Source of the DNA: Anthopleura xanthogrammica
Lineage: Eukaryota; Cnidaria; Anthozoa; Actiniaria; Actiniidae
NCBI GenBank assembly: GCA_964019055.1
Contig: OZ025214.1
Location: 8,928,858-8,992,857, forward strand
DNA: 64,000 bases
Direction of reading: 5' to 3'
Part shown: one piece after another, positions 43,712 to 56,180 of the stretch
Position numbering within the stretch: the stretch's first letter is position 1
How the letters are laid out: each line of letters begins with the position of its first letter
Made by a program: the position numbers and the translations under genes
The notes under the pieces: generated by a model
The model's input: only the letters and a program-made list of their open reading frames with translations
What the model was told of the DNA's origin: nothing
The model's database searches: none

Positions 43712-46700
43712 TGAGCAAAAAGTGGGGGTTTTAGCAAACAGGTCACGCCGTAAGCGAAAAACCTGGTTTTGAGAGCCAAAAAGGCCATTTTTCAGTTTTT
43801 TGGGCTAAAAATTTCCAAATTTTCTCAGGAAAAAACAGCTTTTTTGACCAAAAAGCACCTTTACTCAGTCAAAACCGAATTTTTTTTCGCCAAAAAGTCG
43901 TGTTTTTATCTCAAGAGGTATTTTCATGAGCAAAAAATGGGGGTTTCAGCAAACAGGTCACGCCGTAAGCGAAAAACCTGGTTTTGAGAGCCAAAATGGC
44001 CATTTTTCAGTTTTTTGGGCTAAAAAGCTTTTTTTTCCAGCAAAACAGTGTTTTGGACACCCAAAATGTGCTTTTCCCGGCCAAAACTTGCGTTTAGCAG
44101 TGAAAACGTCGTGTTTCGAGCAAAAGAAAATTCTCAGCAAATTTCCAATTTTGTCAGCAAAAAAGAGCTTCTTTGACCAAAAAGCACCTTTACTCAGTCA
44201 AAACCGAATTTTTTTTCGCCAAAAAGTCGTGTTTTTATCTCAAGAGGTATTTTCATGAGCAAAAAGTGGGGGTTTCAGCCAACAGGTGACGGCGTAAGCG
44301 AAAAACCTGGTTTTGAGAGCCAAAATGGCCATTTTTCAGTTTTTTGGGCTAAAAAGCTTTTTTTTCCAGCAAAACAGTGTTTTGGACACCCAAAATGTGC
44401 TTTTCCCGGCCAAAACTTGCGTTTAGCAGTGAAAACGTCGTGTTTCGAGCAAAAGAAAATTCTCAGCAAATTTCCAATTTTGTCAGCAAAAAACAGCTTT
44501 TTTGACCAAAAAGCACCTTTACTCAGTCAAAACCGAATTTTTTTTCGCCAAAAAGTCGTGTTTTTATCTCAAGAGGTATTTTCATGAGCAAAAAGTGGGG
44601 GTTTTAGCAAACAGGTCACGCCGTAAGCGAAAAACCTGGTTTTGAGAGCCAAAATGGCCATTTTTCAGTTTTTTGGGCTAAAAATTTCCAAATTTTCTTA
44701 GCAAAAAACAGCTTTTTTGACCAAAAAGCACCTTTACTCAGTCAAAACCGAATTTTTTTTCGCCAAAAAGTCGTGTTTTTATCTCAAGAGGTATTTTCAT
44801 GAGCAAAAAATGGGGGTTTCAGCAAACAGGTCACGCCGTAAGCGAAAAACCTGGTTTTGAGAGCCAAAATGGCCATTTTTCAGTTTTTTGGGCTAAAAAG
44901 CTTTTTTTTTCAGCAAAACAGTGTTTTTTTGACACCCAAAATGTGCTTTTCCCGGCCAAAACTTGCGTTTAGCAGTGAAAACGTCGTGTTTTGAGCAAAA
45001 GAAAATTCTCAGCAAATTTCCAATTTTTTCAGCAAAAAAGAGCTTCTTTGACCAAAAAGCACCTTTACTCAGTCATAACCGAATTTTTTTTCGCCAAAAA
45101 GTCGTGTTTTTATCTCAAGAGGTATTTTCATGAGCAAAAAGTGGGGGTTTCAGCAAACAGGTCACGCCGTAAGCGAAAAACCTGGTTTTGAGAGCCAAAA
45201 TGGCTATTTTTCAGTTTTTTGGGCTAAAAAGCTTTTTTTTCCAGCAAAACAGTGTTTTGGACACCCAAAATGTGCTTTTCCCGGCCAAAACTTGCGTTTA
45301 GCAGTGAGAACGTCGTGTTTCGAGAAAAAGGAAATTCTCAGCAAATTTCCAATTTTGTCAGCAAAAAACAGCTTTTTTGACCAAAAACCACCTTTACTCA
45401 GTCAAAACCGAATTTTTTTTCGCCAAAAAGTCGTCTTTTTATCTCAAGAGGTATTTTCATGAGCAAAAAGTGGGGGTTTCAGCAAACAGGTCACGCCGTA
45501 AGCGAAAAACCTGGTTTTGAGAGCCAAAATGGCCATTTTTCAGTTTTTTGGGCTAAAAAGCTTTTTTTTTCAGCAAAACAGTGTTTTTTTGGACACCCAA
45601 AATGTGCTTTTCCCGGCCAAAACTTGCGTTTAGCAGTGAAAACGTCGTGTTTTGAGCAAAAGAAAATTCTCAGCAAATTTCCAATTTTGTCAGCAAAAAA
45701 GAGCTTCTTTGACCAAAAAGCACCTTTACTCAGTCAAAACCGAATTTTTTTTCGCCAAAAAGTCGTGTTTTTATCTCAAGAGGTATTTTCATGAGCAAAA
45801 AGTGGGGGTTTCAGCAAACAGGTCACGCCGTAAGCGAAAAACCTGGTTTTGAGAGCCAAAATGGCTATTTTTCAGTTTTTTGGGCTAAAAAGCTTTTTTT
45901 TCCAGCAAAACAGTGTTTTGGACACCCAAAATGTGCTTTTCCCGGCCAAAACTTGCGTTTAGCAGTGAGAACGTCGTGTTTCGAGAAAAAGGAAATTCTC
46001 AGCAAATTTCCAATTTTGTCAGCAAAAAACAGCTTTTTTGACCAAAAACCACCTTTACTCAGTCAAAACCGAATTTTTTTTCGCCAAAAAGTCGTGTTTT
46101 TATCTCAAGAGGTATTTTCATGAGCAAAAAGTGGGGGTTTCAGCAAACAGGTCACGCCGTAAGCGAAAAACCTGGTTTTGAGAGCCAAAATGGCCATTTT
46201 TCAGTTTTTTGGGCTAAAAAGCTTTTTTTTTCAGCAAAACAGTGTTTTTTTGGACACCCAAAATAAGCTTTCCCCGGCCAAAACTTGCGTTTAGCAGTGA
46301 AAACGTCGTGTTTTGAGCTAAAGAAAATTCTCAGCAAATTTCCAATTTGACAGCAAAAAAGAGCTTCTTTGACCAAAAAGCACCTTTACTCAGTCAAAAC
46401 CGAATTTTTTTTCGCCAAAAAGTCGTGTTTTTATCTCAAGAGGTATTTTCATGAGCAAAAAGTGGGGGTTTCAGCAAACAGGTCACGCCGTAAGCGAAAA
46501 ACCTGGTTTTGAGAGCCAAAATGGCTATTTTTCAGTTTTTTGGGCTAAAAAGCTTTTTTTTCCAGCAAAACAGTGTTTTGGACACCCAAAATGTGCTTTT
46601 CCCGGCCAAAACTTGCGTTTAGCAGTGAGAACGTCGTGTTTCGAGAAAAAGGAAATTCTCAGCAAATTTCCAATTTTGTCAGCAAAAAACAGCTTTTTTG

Positions 46701-48083
46701 ACCAAAAAGCACCTTTACTAAGTCAAAACCGAATTTTTTTTCGCCAAAAAGTCGTGTTTTTATCTCAAGAGGTATTTTCATGAGCAAAAAGTGGGGGTTT
46801 TAGCAAACAGGTCACGCTGTAAGCGAAAAACCTGGTTTTGAGAGCCAAAATGGCCATTTTTCAGTTTTTTGGGCTAAAAATTTCCAAATTTTCTCAGCAA
46901 AAAACAGCTTTTTTGACCAAAAAGCACCTTTACTCAGTCAAAACCGAATTTTTTTTCGCCAAAAAAACGTGTTTTTATCTCAAGAGGTATTTGCATGAGC
47001 AAAAAGTGGGGGTTTTATTAAACAGGTCACGCCGTAAGCGAAAAACCTGGTTTTGAGAGCCAAAATGGCCATTTTTCAGTTTTTTGGGCTAAAAATTTCC
47101 AAATTTTCTCAGCAAAAAACAGCTTTTTTGACCAAAAAGCACCTTTACTCAGTCAAAACCGAATTTTTTTTCGCCAAAAAGTCGTGTTTTTATCTCAAGA
47201 GGTATTTTCATGAGCAAAAAGTGGGGGTTTCAGCAAACAAGTCACGCCGTAAGCGAAAAACCTGGTTTTGAGAGCCAAAATGGCCATTTTTCAGTTTTTT
47301 GGGCTAAAAAGCTTTTTTTTTCAGCAAAACAGTGTTTTGGACACCCAAAATGTGCTTTTCCCGGCCAAAACTTGCGTTTAGCAGTGAAAACGTCGTCTTT
47401 CGAGCAAAAGAAAATTCTCAGCAAATTTCCAATTTTGTCAGCAAAAAAGAGCTTCTTTGACCAAAAAGCACCTTTACTCAGTCAAAACCGAATTTTTTTT
47501 CGCTAAAAAGTCGTGTTTTTATCTCAAGAGGTATTTTCATGAGCAAAAAGTGGGGGTTTCAGCAAACAGGTCACGCCGTAAGCGAAAAACCTGGTTTTGA
47601 GAGCCAAAATGGCCATTTTTCAGTTTTTTGGGCTAAAAAGCTTTTTTTTCCAGCAAAACAGTGTTTTGGACACCAAAAATGTGCTTTTCCCGGCCAAAAC
47701 TTGCGTTTAGCAGTGAGAACGTGGTGTTTCGAGCAAAAGAAAATTCTCAGCAAATTTCCAATTTTGTCAGCAAAAAACAGCTTTTTTGACCAAAAAGCAC
47801 CTTTACTCAGTCAAAACCGAATTTTTTTTCGCCAAAAAGTCGTGTTTTTATCTCAAGAGGTATTTTCATGAGCAAAAAGTGGGGGTTTTATTAAACAGGT
47901 CACGCCGTAAGCGAAAAACCTGGTTTTGAGAGCCAAAATGGCCATTTTTCAGTTTTTTGGGCTAAAAATTTCCAAATTTTCTCAGCAAAAAACAGCTTTT
48001 TTGACCAAAAAGCACCTTTACTCAGTCAAAACCGAATTTTTTTTCGCCAAAAAGTCGTGTTTTTATCTCAAGAGGTATTTTCA
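43711..48083. repeat. Cluster of 215-bp short monomers
   Basis: Short monomers at 43711, 44584, 46780, 46995 and 47868 share one junction (ggctaaaaatttccaaatttt) and a linked variant gggttttag or gggttttatt. A sixth at 38229 has a different junction (aaaaatttccaattttg). About 114 bp, from the HindIII-site region to the next aaattt, is missing. Confidence 0.85.
44799..46780. repeat. Two-monomer higher-order repeat (about 660 bp)
   Basis: A monomer with cagtgttttttt alternates with one carrying agtgagaacg and gagaaaaagg, three times (starts 44799, 45459, 46120 for the first type; 45130, 45791, 46451 for the second). Confidence 0.82.
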
Positions 48084-51044
48084 TGAGCAAAAAGTGGGGG
48101 TTTCAGCAAACAGGTCACGCCGTAAGCGAAAAACCTGGTTTTGAGAGCCAAAATGGCCATTTTTCAGTTTTTTGGGCTAAAAAGCTTTTTTTTTTCAGCA
48201 AAACAGTGTTTTGGACACCCAAAATGTGCTTTTCCCGGCCAAAACTTGCGTTTAGCAGTGAAAACGTCGTGTTTCGAGCAAAAGAAAATTCTCAGCAAAT
48301 TTCCAATTTTGTCAGCAAAAAAGAGCTTCTTTGACCAAAAAGCACCTTTACTCAGTCAAAACCGAATTTTTTTTCGCCAAAAAGTCGTGTTTTTATCTCA
48401 AGAGGTATTTTCATGAGCAAAAAGTGTGGGTTTCAGCAAACAAGTCACGCCGTAAGCGAAAAACCTGGTTTTGAGAGCCAAAATGGCTATTTTTCAGTTT
48501 TTTGGGCTAAAAAGCTTTTTTTTCCAGCAAAACAGTGTTTTGGACACCCAAAATGTGCTTTTCCCGGCCAAAACTTGCGTTTAGCAGTGAGAACGTCGTG
48601 TTTCGAGAAAAAGGAAATTCTCAGCAAATTTCCAATTTTGTCAGCAAAAAACAGCTTTTTTGACCAAAAAGCGCCTTTACTCAGTCAAAACCGAATTTTT
48701 TTTCGCTAAAAAGTCGTGTTTTTATCTCAAGAGGTATTTTCATGAGCAAAAAGTGGGGGTTTCAGCCAACAGGTGACGGCGTAAGCGAAAAACCTGGTTT
48801 TGAGAGCCAAAATGGCCATTTTTCAGTTTTTTGGGCTAAAAAGCTTTTTTTTCCAGCAAAACAGTGTTTTGGACACCAAAAATGTGCTTTTCCCGGCCAA
48901 AACTTGCGTTTAGCAGTGAGAACGTCGTGTTTCGAGCAAAAGAAAATTCTCAGCAAATTTCCAATTTTGTCAGCAAAAAAGAGCTTTTTTGACCAAAAAG
49001 CACCTTTACTCAGTCAAAACCGAATTTTTTTTCGCCAAAAAGTCGTGTTTTTATCTCAAGAGGTATTTTCATGAGCAAAAAGTTGGGGTTTCCGCCAACA
49101 GGTGACGGCGTAAGCGAAAAACCTGGTTTTGAGAGCCAAAATGGCCATTTTTCAGTTTTTTGGGCTAAAAAGCTTTTTTTTTCAGCAAAACAGTGTTTTG
49201 GACACCCAAAATGTGCTTTTCCCGGCCAAAACTTGCATTTAGCAGTGAGAACGTCGTGTTTCGAGCAAAAGAAAATTCTCAGCAAATTTCCAATTTTGTC
49301 AGCAAAAAACAGCTTTTTTGACCAAAAAGCACCTTTACTCAGTCAAAACCGAATTTTTTTTCGCTAAAAAGTCGTGTTTTTATCTCAAGAGGTATTTTCA
49401 TGAGCAAAAAGTGGGGGTTTCAGCCAACAGGTGACGGCGTAAGCGAAAAACCTGGTTTTGAGAGCCAAAATGGCCATTTTTCAGTTTTTTGGGCTAAAAA
49501 GCTTTTTTTTCCAGCAAAACAGTGTTTTGGACACCCAAAATGTGCTTTTCCCGGCCAAAACTTGCGTTTAGCAGTGAAAACGTCGTGTTTCGAGGAAAAG
49601 AAAATTCTCAGCAAATTTCCAATTTTGTCAGCAAAAAACAGCTTTTTTGACCAAAAAGCACCTTTACTCAGTCAAAACCGAATTTTTTTTCGCCAAAAAG
49701 TCGTGTTTTTATCTCAAGAGGTATTTTCATGAGCAAAAAGTGGGGGTTTCAGCCAACAGGTGACGCCGTAAGCGAAAAACCTGGTTTTGAGAGCCAAAAT
49801 GGCCATTTTTCAGTTTTTTGGGCTAAAAAGCTTTTTTTTTCAGCAAAACAGTGTTTTGGACACCCAAAATGTGCTTTTCCCGGCCAAAACTTGCGTTTAG
49901 AAGTGAAAACGTCGTGTTTCGAGCAAAAGAAAATTCTCAGCAAATTTCCAATTTGGTCAGCAAAAAACAGCTTTTTTGACCAAAAAGCACCTTTACTCAG
50001 TCAAAACCGAATTTTTTTTCGCCAAAAAGTCGTGTTTTTATCTCAAGAGGTATTTTCATGAGCAAAAAGTGGGGGTTTCAGCCAACAGGTGACGGCGTAA
50101 GCGAAAAACCTGGTTTTGAGAGCCAAAATGGCCATTTTTCAGTTTTTTGGGCTAAAAAGCTTTTTTTTCCATCAAAACAGTGTTTTGGACACCCAAAATG
50201 TGCTTTTCCCGGCCAAAACTTGCGTTTAGCAGTGAGAACGTCGTGTTTCGAGCAAAAGAAAATTCTCAGCAAATTTCCAATTTTGTCAGCAAAAAACAGC
50301 TTTTTTGACCAAAAAGCACCTTTACTCAGTCAAAACCGAATTTTTTTTCGCTAAAAAGTCGTGTTTTTATCTCAAGAGGTATTTTCATGAGCAAAAAGTG
50401 GGGGTTTCAGCCAACAGGTGACGGCGTAAGCGAAAAACCTGGTTTTGAGAGCCAAAATGGCCATTTTTCAGTTTTTTGGGCTAAAAAGCTTTTTTTTCCA
50501 GCAAAACAGTGTTTTGGACACCCAAAATGTGCTTTTCCCGGCCAAAACTGGCGTTTAGCAGTGAAAACGTCGTGTTTCGAGCAAAAGAAAATTCTCTGCA
50601 AATTTCCAATTTTGTCAGCAAAAAACAGCTTTTTTGACCAAAAAGCACCTTTACTCAGTCAAAACCGAATTTTTTTTCGCCAAAAAGTCTTGTTTTTATC
50701 TCAAGAGGTATTTTCATGAGCAAAAAGTGGGGGTTTCAGCAAACAGGTGACGCCGTAAGCGAAAAACCTGGTTTTGAGAGCCAAAATGGCCATTTTTCAG
50801 TTTTTTGGGCTAAAAAGCTTTTTTTTTCAGCAAAACAGTGTTTTGGACACCCAAAATGTGCTTTTCCCGGCCAAAACTTGCGTTTAGCAGTGAAAACGTC
50901 GTGTTTCGAGCAAAAGAAAATTCTCAGCAAATTTCCAATTTTGTCAGCAAAAAACAGCTTTTTTGACCAAAAAGCACCTTTACTCAGTCAAAACCGAATT
51001 TTTTTTCGCCAAAAAGTCGTGTTTTTATCTCAAGAGGTATTTTC

Positions 51045-54000
51045 ATGAGCAAAAAGTGGGGGTTTCAGCAAACAGGTCACGCCGTAAGCGAAAAACCTGG
51101 TTTTGAGAGCCAAAATGGCCATTTTTCAGTTTTTTGGGCTAAAAAGCTTTTTTTCCCCAGCAAAACAGTGTTTTGGACACCTAAAATGTGCTTTTCCTGG
51201 CCAAAACTTGCGTTTAGCAGTGAAAACGTCGTGTTTCGAGCAAAAGAAAATTCTCAGCAAATTTCCAATTTTGTCAGGAAAAAACAGCTTTTTTGACCAA
51301 AAAGCACCTTTACTCAGTCAAAACCGAATTTTTTTTCGCCAAAAAGTCGTGTTTTTATCTCAAGAGGTATTTTCATGAGCAAAAAGTGGGGGTTTCAGCA
51401 AACAGGTCACGCCGTAAGCCAAAAACCTGGTTTTGAGAGCCAAAATGGCCATTTTTCAGTTTTTTGGGCTAAAAAGCTTTTTTTTCTGCAGCAAAACAGT
51501 GTTTTGGACACCTAAAATGTGCTTTTCCCGGCCAAAACTTGCGTTTAGCAGTGAAAACGTCGTGTTTCGAGCAAAAGAAAGTTCTCAGCAAATTTCCAAT
51601 TTTCTCAGCAAAAAACAGCTTTTTTGACCAAAAAGCACCTTTACTCAGGCAAAACCGAATTTTTTTTCGCCAAAAAGTCGTGTTTTTATCTCAAGAGGTA
51701 TTTTCATGAGCAAAAAGTGGGGGTTTCAGCCAACAGGTCACGCCGCAAGCGAAAAACCTGGTTTTGAGAGCCAAAATGGCCATTTTTCAGTTTTTTGGGC
51801 TAAAAAGCTTTTTTTTTCTTCAGCAAAACCGTGTTTTGGACACCCAAAATGTGCTTTTCCCGGCCAAAACTTGCGTTTAGCAGTGAAAACGTCGTGTTTC
51901 GAGCAAAAGAAAATTCTCAGCAAATTTCCCATTTTGTCAGCAAAAAACAGCTTTTTTGACCAAAAAGCACCTTTACTCAGTCAAAACCGAATTTTTTTTC
52001 GCCAAAAAGTCGTGTTTTTATCTCAAGAGGTATTTTCATGAGCAAAAAGTGGGGGTTTCAGCAAACAGGTCACGCCGTAAGCGAAAAACCTGGTTTTGAG
52101 AGCCAAAATGGCCATTTTTCAGTTTTTTGGGCTAAAAAGCTTTTTTTTTCAGCAAAACAGTGTTTTGGACACCCAAAATGTGCTTTTCCCGGCCAAAACT
52201 TGCGTTTAGCAGTGAAAACGTCGTGTTTCGAGCAAAAGAAAATTCTCAGTAAATTTCCAATTTTCTCAGGAAAAAACAGCTTTTTTGACCAAAAAGCACC
52301 TTTACTCAGTCAAAACCGAATTTTTGTTCGCCAAAATGTCGTGTTTTTATCTCAAGAGGTATTTTCATGAGCAAAAAGTGGAGGTTTCAGCAAACAGGTC
52401 ACGCCGTAAGCGAAAAACCTGGTTTTGAGAGCCAAAATGGCCATTTTTTCAGTTTTTTGGGCTAAAAAGCTTTTTTTTTCAGCAAAACAGTGTTTTGGAC
52501 ACCCAAAATGTGCTTTTCCCGGCCAAAACTGGCGTTTAGCAGTGAAAACGTCGTGTTTCGAGCAAAAGAAAATTCTCTGCAAATTTCCAATTTTGTCAGC
52601 AAAAAACAGCTTTTTTGACCGAAAAGCACCTTTACTCAGTCAAAACCGAATTTTTTTTCGCCAAAAAGTCGTGTTTTTATCTCAAGAGGTATTTTCATGA
52701 GCAAAAAGTGGGGGTTTCAGCCAACAGGTCATGCCGTAAGCGAAAAACCTGGTTTTGAGAGCCAAAATGGCCATTTTTCAGTTTTTTGGGCTAAAAAGCT
52801 TTTTTTCCCCAGCAAAACAGTGTTTTGGACACCTAAAATGTGCTTTTCCTGGCGAAAACTTGAGTTTAGCAGTGAAAACGTCGTGTTTCGAGCAAAAGAA
52901 AATTCTCAGCAAATTTTCAATTTTGTCAGGAAAAAACAGCTTTTTTGACCAAAAAGCACCTTTACTCAGTCAAAACCGAATTTTTTTTCGCCAAAAAGTC
53001 GTGTTTTTATCTCAAGAGGTATTTTCATGAGCAAAAAGTGGGGGTTTCAGCCAACAGGTCACGCCGTAAGCGAAAAACCTGGTTTTGAGAGCCAAAATGG
53101 CCATTTTTCAGTTTTTTGGGCTAAAAAGCTTTTTTTTTCTTCAGCAAAACCGTGTTTTGGACACCCAAAATGTGCTTTTCCCGGCCAAAACTTGCGTTTA
53201 GCAGTGAAAACGTCGTGTTTCGAGCAAAAGAAAATTCTCAGCAAATTTCCAATTTTGTCAGCAAAAAAGAGCTTCTTTGACCAAAAAGCACCTTTACTCA
53301 GTCAAAACCGAATTTTTTTTCGCCAAAAAGTCGTGTTTTTATCTCAAGAGGTATTTTCATGAGCAAAAAGTGGGGGTTTCAGCAAACAGGTCACGCTGTA
53401 AGCGAAAAACCTGGTTTTGAGAGCCAAAATGGCCATTTTTTCAGTTTTTTGGGCTAAAAAGCTTTTTTTTTCAGCAAAACAGTGTTTTGGACACCCAAAA
53501 TGTGCTTTTCCCGGCCAAAACTGGCGTTTAGCAGTGAAAACGTCGTGTTTCGAGCAAAAGAAAATTCTCTGCAAATTTCCAATTTTGTCAGCAAAAAACA
53601 GCTTTTTTGACCGAAAAGCACCTTTACTCAGTCAAAACCGAATTTTTTTTCGCCAAAAAGTCGTGTTTTTATCTCAAGAGGTATTTTCATGAGCAAAAAG
53701 TGGGGGTTTCAGCCAACAGGTCATGCCGTAAGCGAAAAACCTGGTTTTGAGAGCCAAAATGGCCATTTTTCAGTTTTTTGGGCTAAAAAGCTTTTTTTCC
53801 CCAGCAAAACAGTGTTTTGGACACCTAAAATGTGCTTTTCCTGGCCAAAACTTGCGTTTAGCAGTGAAAACGTCGTGTTTCGAGCAAAAGAAAATTCTCA
53901 GCAAATTTCAAATTTTGTCAGGAAAAAACAGCTTTTTTGACCAAAAAGCACCTTTACTCAGTCAAAACCGAATTTTTTTTCGCCAAAAAGTCGTGTTTTT

Positions 54001-54661
54001 ATCTCAAGAGGTATTTTCATGAGCAAAAAGTGGGGGTTTCAGCAAACAGGTCACGCCGTAAGCGAAAAACCTGGTTTTGAGAGCCAAAATGGCCATTTTT
54101 CAGTTTTTTGGGCTAAAAAGCTTTTTTTTCTGCAGCAAAACAGTGTTTTGGACACCTAAAATGTGCTTTTCCCGGCCAAAACTTGCGTTTAGCAGTGAAA
54201 ACGTCGTGTTTCGAGCAAAAGAAAGTTCTCAGCAAATTTCCAATTTTCTCAGCAAAAAACAGCTTTTTTGACCAAAAAGTACCTTTACTCAGTCAAAACC
54301 GAATTTTTTTTCGCCAAAAAGTCGTGTTTTTATCTCAAGAGGTATTTGCATGAGCAAAAAGTGGGGGTTTCAGCCAACAGGTGACGGCGTAAGCGAAAAA
54401 CCTGGTTTTGAGAGCCAAAATGGCCATTTTTCAGTTTTTTGGGCTAAAAAGCTTTTTTTTCCAGCAAAACAGTGTTTTGGACACCCAAAATGTGCTTTTC
54501 CCGGCCAAAACTTGCGTTTAGCAGTGAAAACGTCGTGTTTCGAGCAAAAGAAAATTCTCAGCAAATTTCCAATTTTGTCAGCAAAAAACAGCTTTTTTGA
54601 CCAAAAAGCACCTTTACTCAGTCAAAACCGAATTTTTTTTCGCCAAAAAGTCGTGTTTTTA
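51045..54661. repeat. Eight-monomer duplication (offset 2644 bp)
   Basis: tttttccccagc with tttcctggcc at about 51155 recurs at about 53800, and tttttttctgcagc at 51480 recurs at 54122. Inside it a three-monomer repeat (offset 992 bp) is marked by gccattttttcag at about 52440 and 53432. Confidence 0.75.
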
Positions 54662-55977
54662 TCTCAAGAGGTATTTTCAGAAGCAAAAAGTGGGGATTTC
54701 AGGAAACAGGTCACGCCGTAAGCGAAAAACCTGGTTTTGAGAGCCAAAATGGCCATTTTTCAGTTTTTTCCCAGCAAAACAGTGTTTTGGACACCCAAAA
54801 TGTGCTTTTCCCGGCCAAAACTTGCGATTAGCAGTGAAAACGTCGTGTTTCGAGCAAAAGAAAATTCTCAGCAAATTTCCAATTTTGTCAGCAAAAAACA
54901 GCTTTTTTGACCAAAAAGCACCTTTACTCAGTCAAAACCGAATTTTTTTTCGCCAAAAAGTCGTGTTTTTATCTCAAGAGGTATTTTCATGAGCAAAAAG
55001 TGGGGGTTTCAGCAAACAGGTCACGCCGTAAGCGAAAAACCTGGTTTTGAGAGCCAAAATGGCCATTTTTCAGTTTTTTGGGCTAAAAAGCTTTTTTTTC
55101 CATCAAAACAGTGTTTTGGACACCCAAAATGTGCTTTTTCCGGCCAAAACTTGCGTTTAGCAGTGAAAACGTCGTGTTTCGAGCAAAAGAAAATTCTCAG
55201 CAAATTTCCAATTTTGTCAGCAAAAAACAGCTTTTTTGACCAAAAAGCACCTTTACCCAGTCAAAACCGAATTTTTTTTCGCCAAAAAGTCGTGTTTTTA
55301 TCTCAAGAGGTATTTTCATGAGCAAAAAGTGGGGGTTTCAGCAAACAGGTCACGCCGTAAGCGAAAAACCTGGTTTTGAGAGCCAAAATGGCCATTTTTC
55401 AGTTTTTTGGGCTAAAAAGCTTTTTTTTCCATCAAAACAGTGTTTTGGACACCCAAAATGTGCTTTTCCCGGCCAAAACTTGCGTTTAGCAGTGAAAACG
55501 TCGTGTTTCGAGCAAAAGAAAATTCTCAGCAAATTTCCAATTTTGTCAGCAAAAAACAGCTTTTTTGACCAAAAAGCACCTTTACTCAGTCAAAACCGAA
55601 TTTTTTTTCGCCAAAAAGTCGTGTTTTTATCTCAAGAGGTATTTTCAGAAGCAAAAAGTGGGGATTTCAGGAAACAGGTCACGCCGTAAGCGAAAAACCT
55701 GGTTTTGAGAGCCAAAATGGCCATTTTTCAGTTTTTTCCCAGCAAAACAGTGTTTTGGACACCCAAAATGTGCTTTTCCCGGCCAAAACTTGCGATTAGC
55801 AGTGAAAACGTCGTGTTTCGAGCAAAAGAAAATTCTCAGCAAATTTCCAATTTTGTCAGCAAAAAACAGCTTTTTTGACCAAAAAGCACCTTTACTCAGT
55901 CAAAACCGAATTTTTTTTCGCCAAAAAGTCGTGTTTTTATCTCAAGAGGTATTTTCATGAGCAAAAAGTGGGGGTTT

Positions 55978-56091
55978 CATTCTCCCTCGCCAGCTCGTAC
56001 GAATGAAAATCATTTTCTTACTACCCGTTACCATGAATAACACACAACACAACAATATGTATGGTAGGTTGTATCGAGCAATATACAACGT
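55978..56091 (-). repeat. Element 2 terminal repeat B2
   Basis: 114 bp starting cattctccctcgcc on the + strand, identical or nearly so to 59282-59395. It ends at atatacaacgt in both copies. Confidence 0.92.
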
Positions 56092-56180
56092 CAAATTTAT
56101 TCTGTAATTTTCAACAAGATTTTATGAAATACAAATATTCCAATGTTCATTATAATGTAGTATATTGTATAATCCAAATT
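56092..56180 (-). other. Short non-coding stretch after the recombinase
   Basis: About 90 bp of AT-rich sequence between the recombinase stop and B2. I see no gene in it. Confidence 0.6.

Larger units (their letters stand above)
30396..55977. repeat. 329-bp satellite, main array (about 80 monomers)
   Basis: Monomers of 329-331 bp repeat head to tail; atgagcaaaaagtg recurs at 30649, 30980, 31311, 31640, 31969, 32298 and on to 55957. Within each monomer T-tracts and A-tracts alternate: T-runs start every 20-22 bp (for example 50841, 50862, 50883, 50904, then 50939, 50959, 50979, 50999) with an A-run about 10 bp after each. Six monomers are only 214-215 bp and a few near the right end are about 310 bp. 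Many monomers carry aagctt. Open frames of 60-123 codons appear in several phases on both strands, as expected from a stop-poor repeat; I do not call them genes. Confidence 0.97.

Noticed and set aside
31311..55690. Dozens of 110-123-codon frames (MSKKWGFQ... type) as a gene family
   Set aside because: They repeat exactly with the 329-bp satellite, several other phases and the opposite strand are equally open, composition follows the T/A tracts, and single-base indels between monomers are common. No domain is recognisable.
30396..55977. CENP-B box in the 329-bp monomer
   Set aside because: ttcg occurs (tttcgagc, ttcgcc) but the spaced A and CGGG of the box do not follow on either strand.
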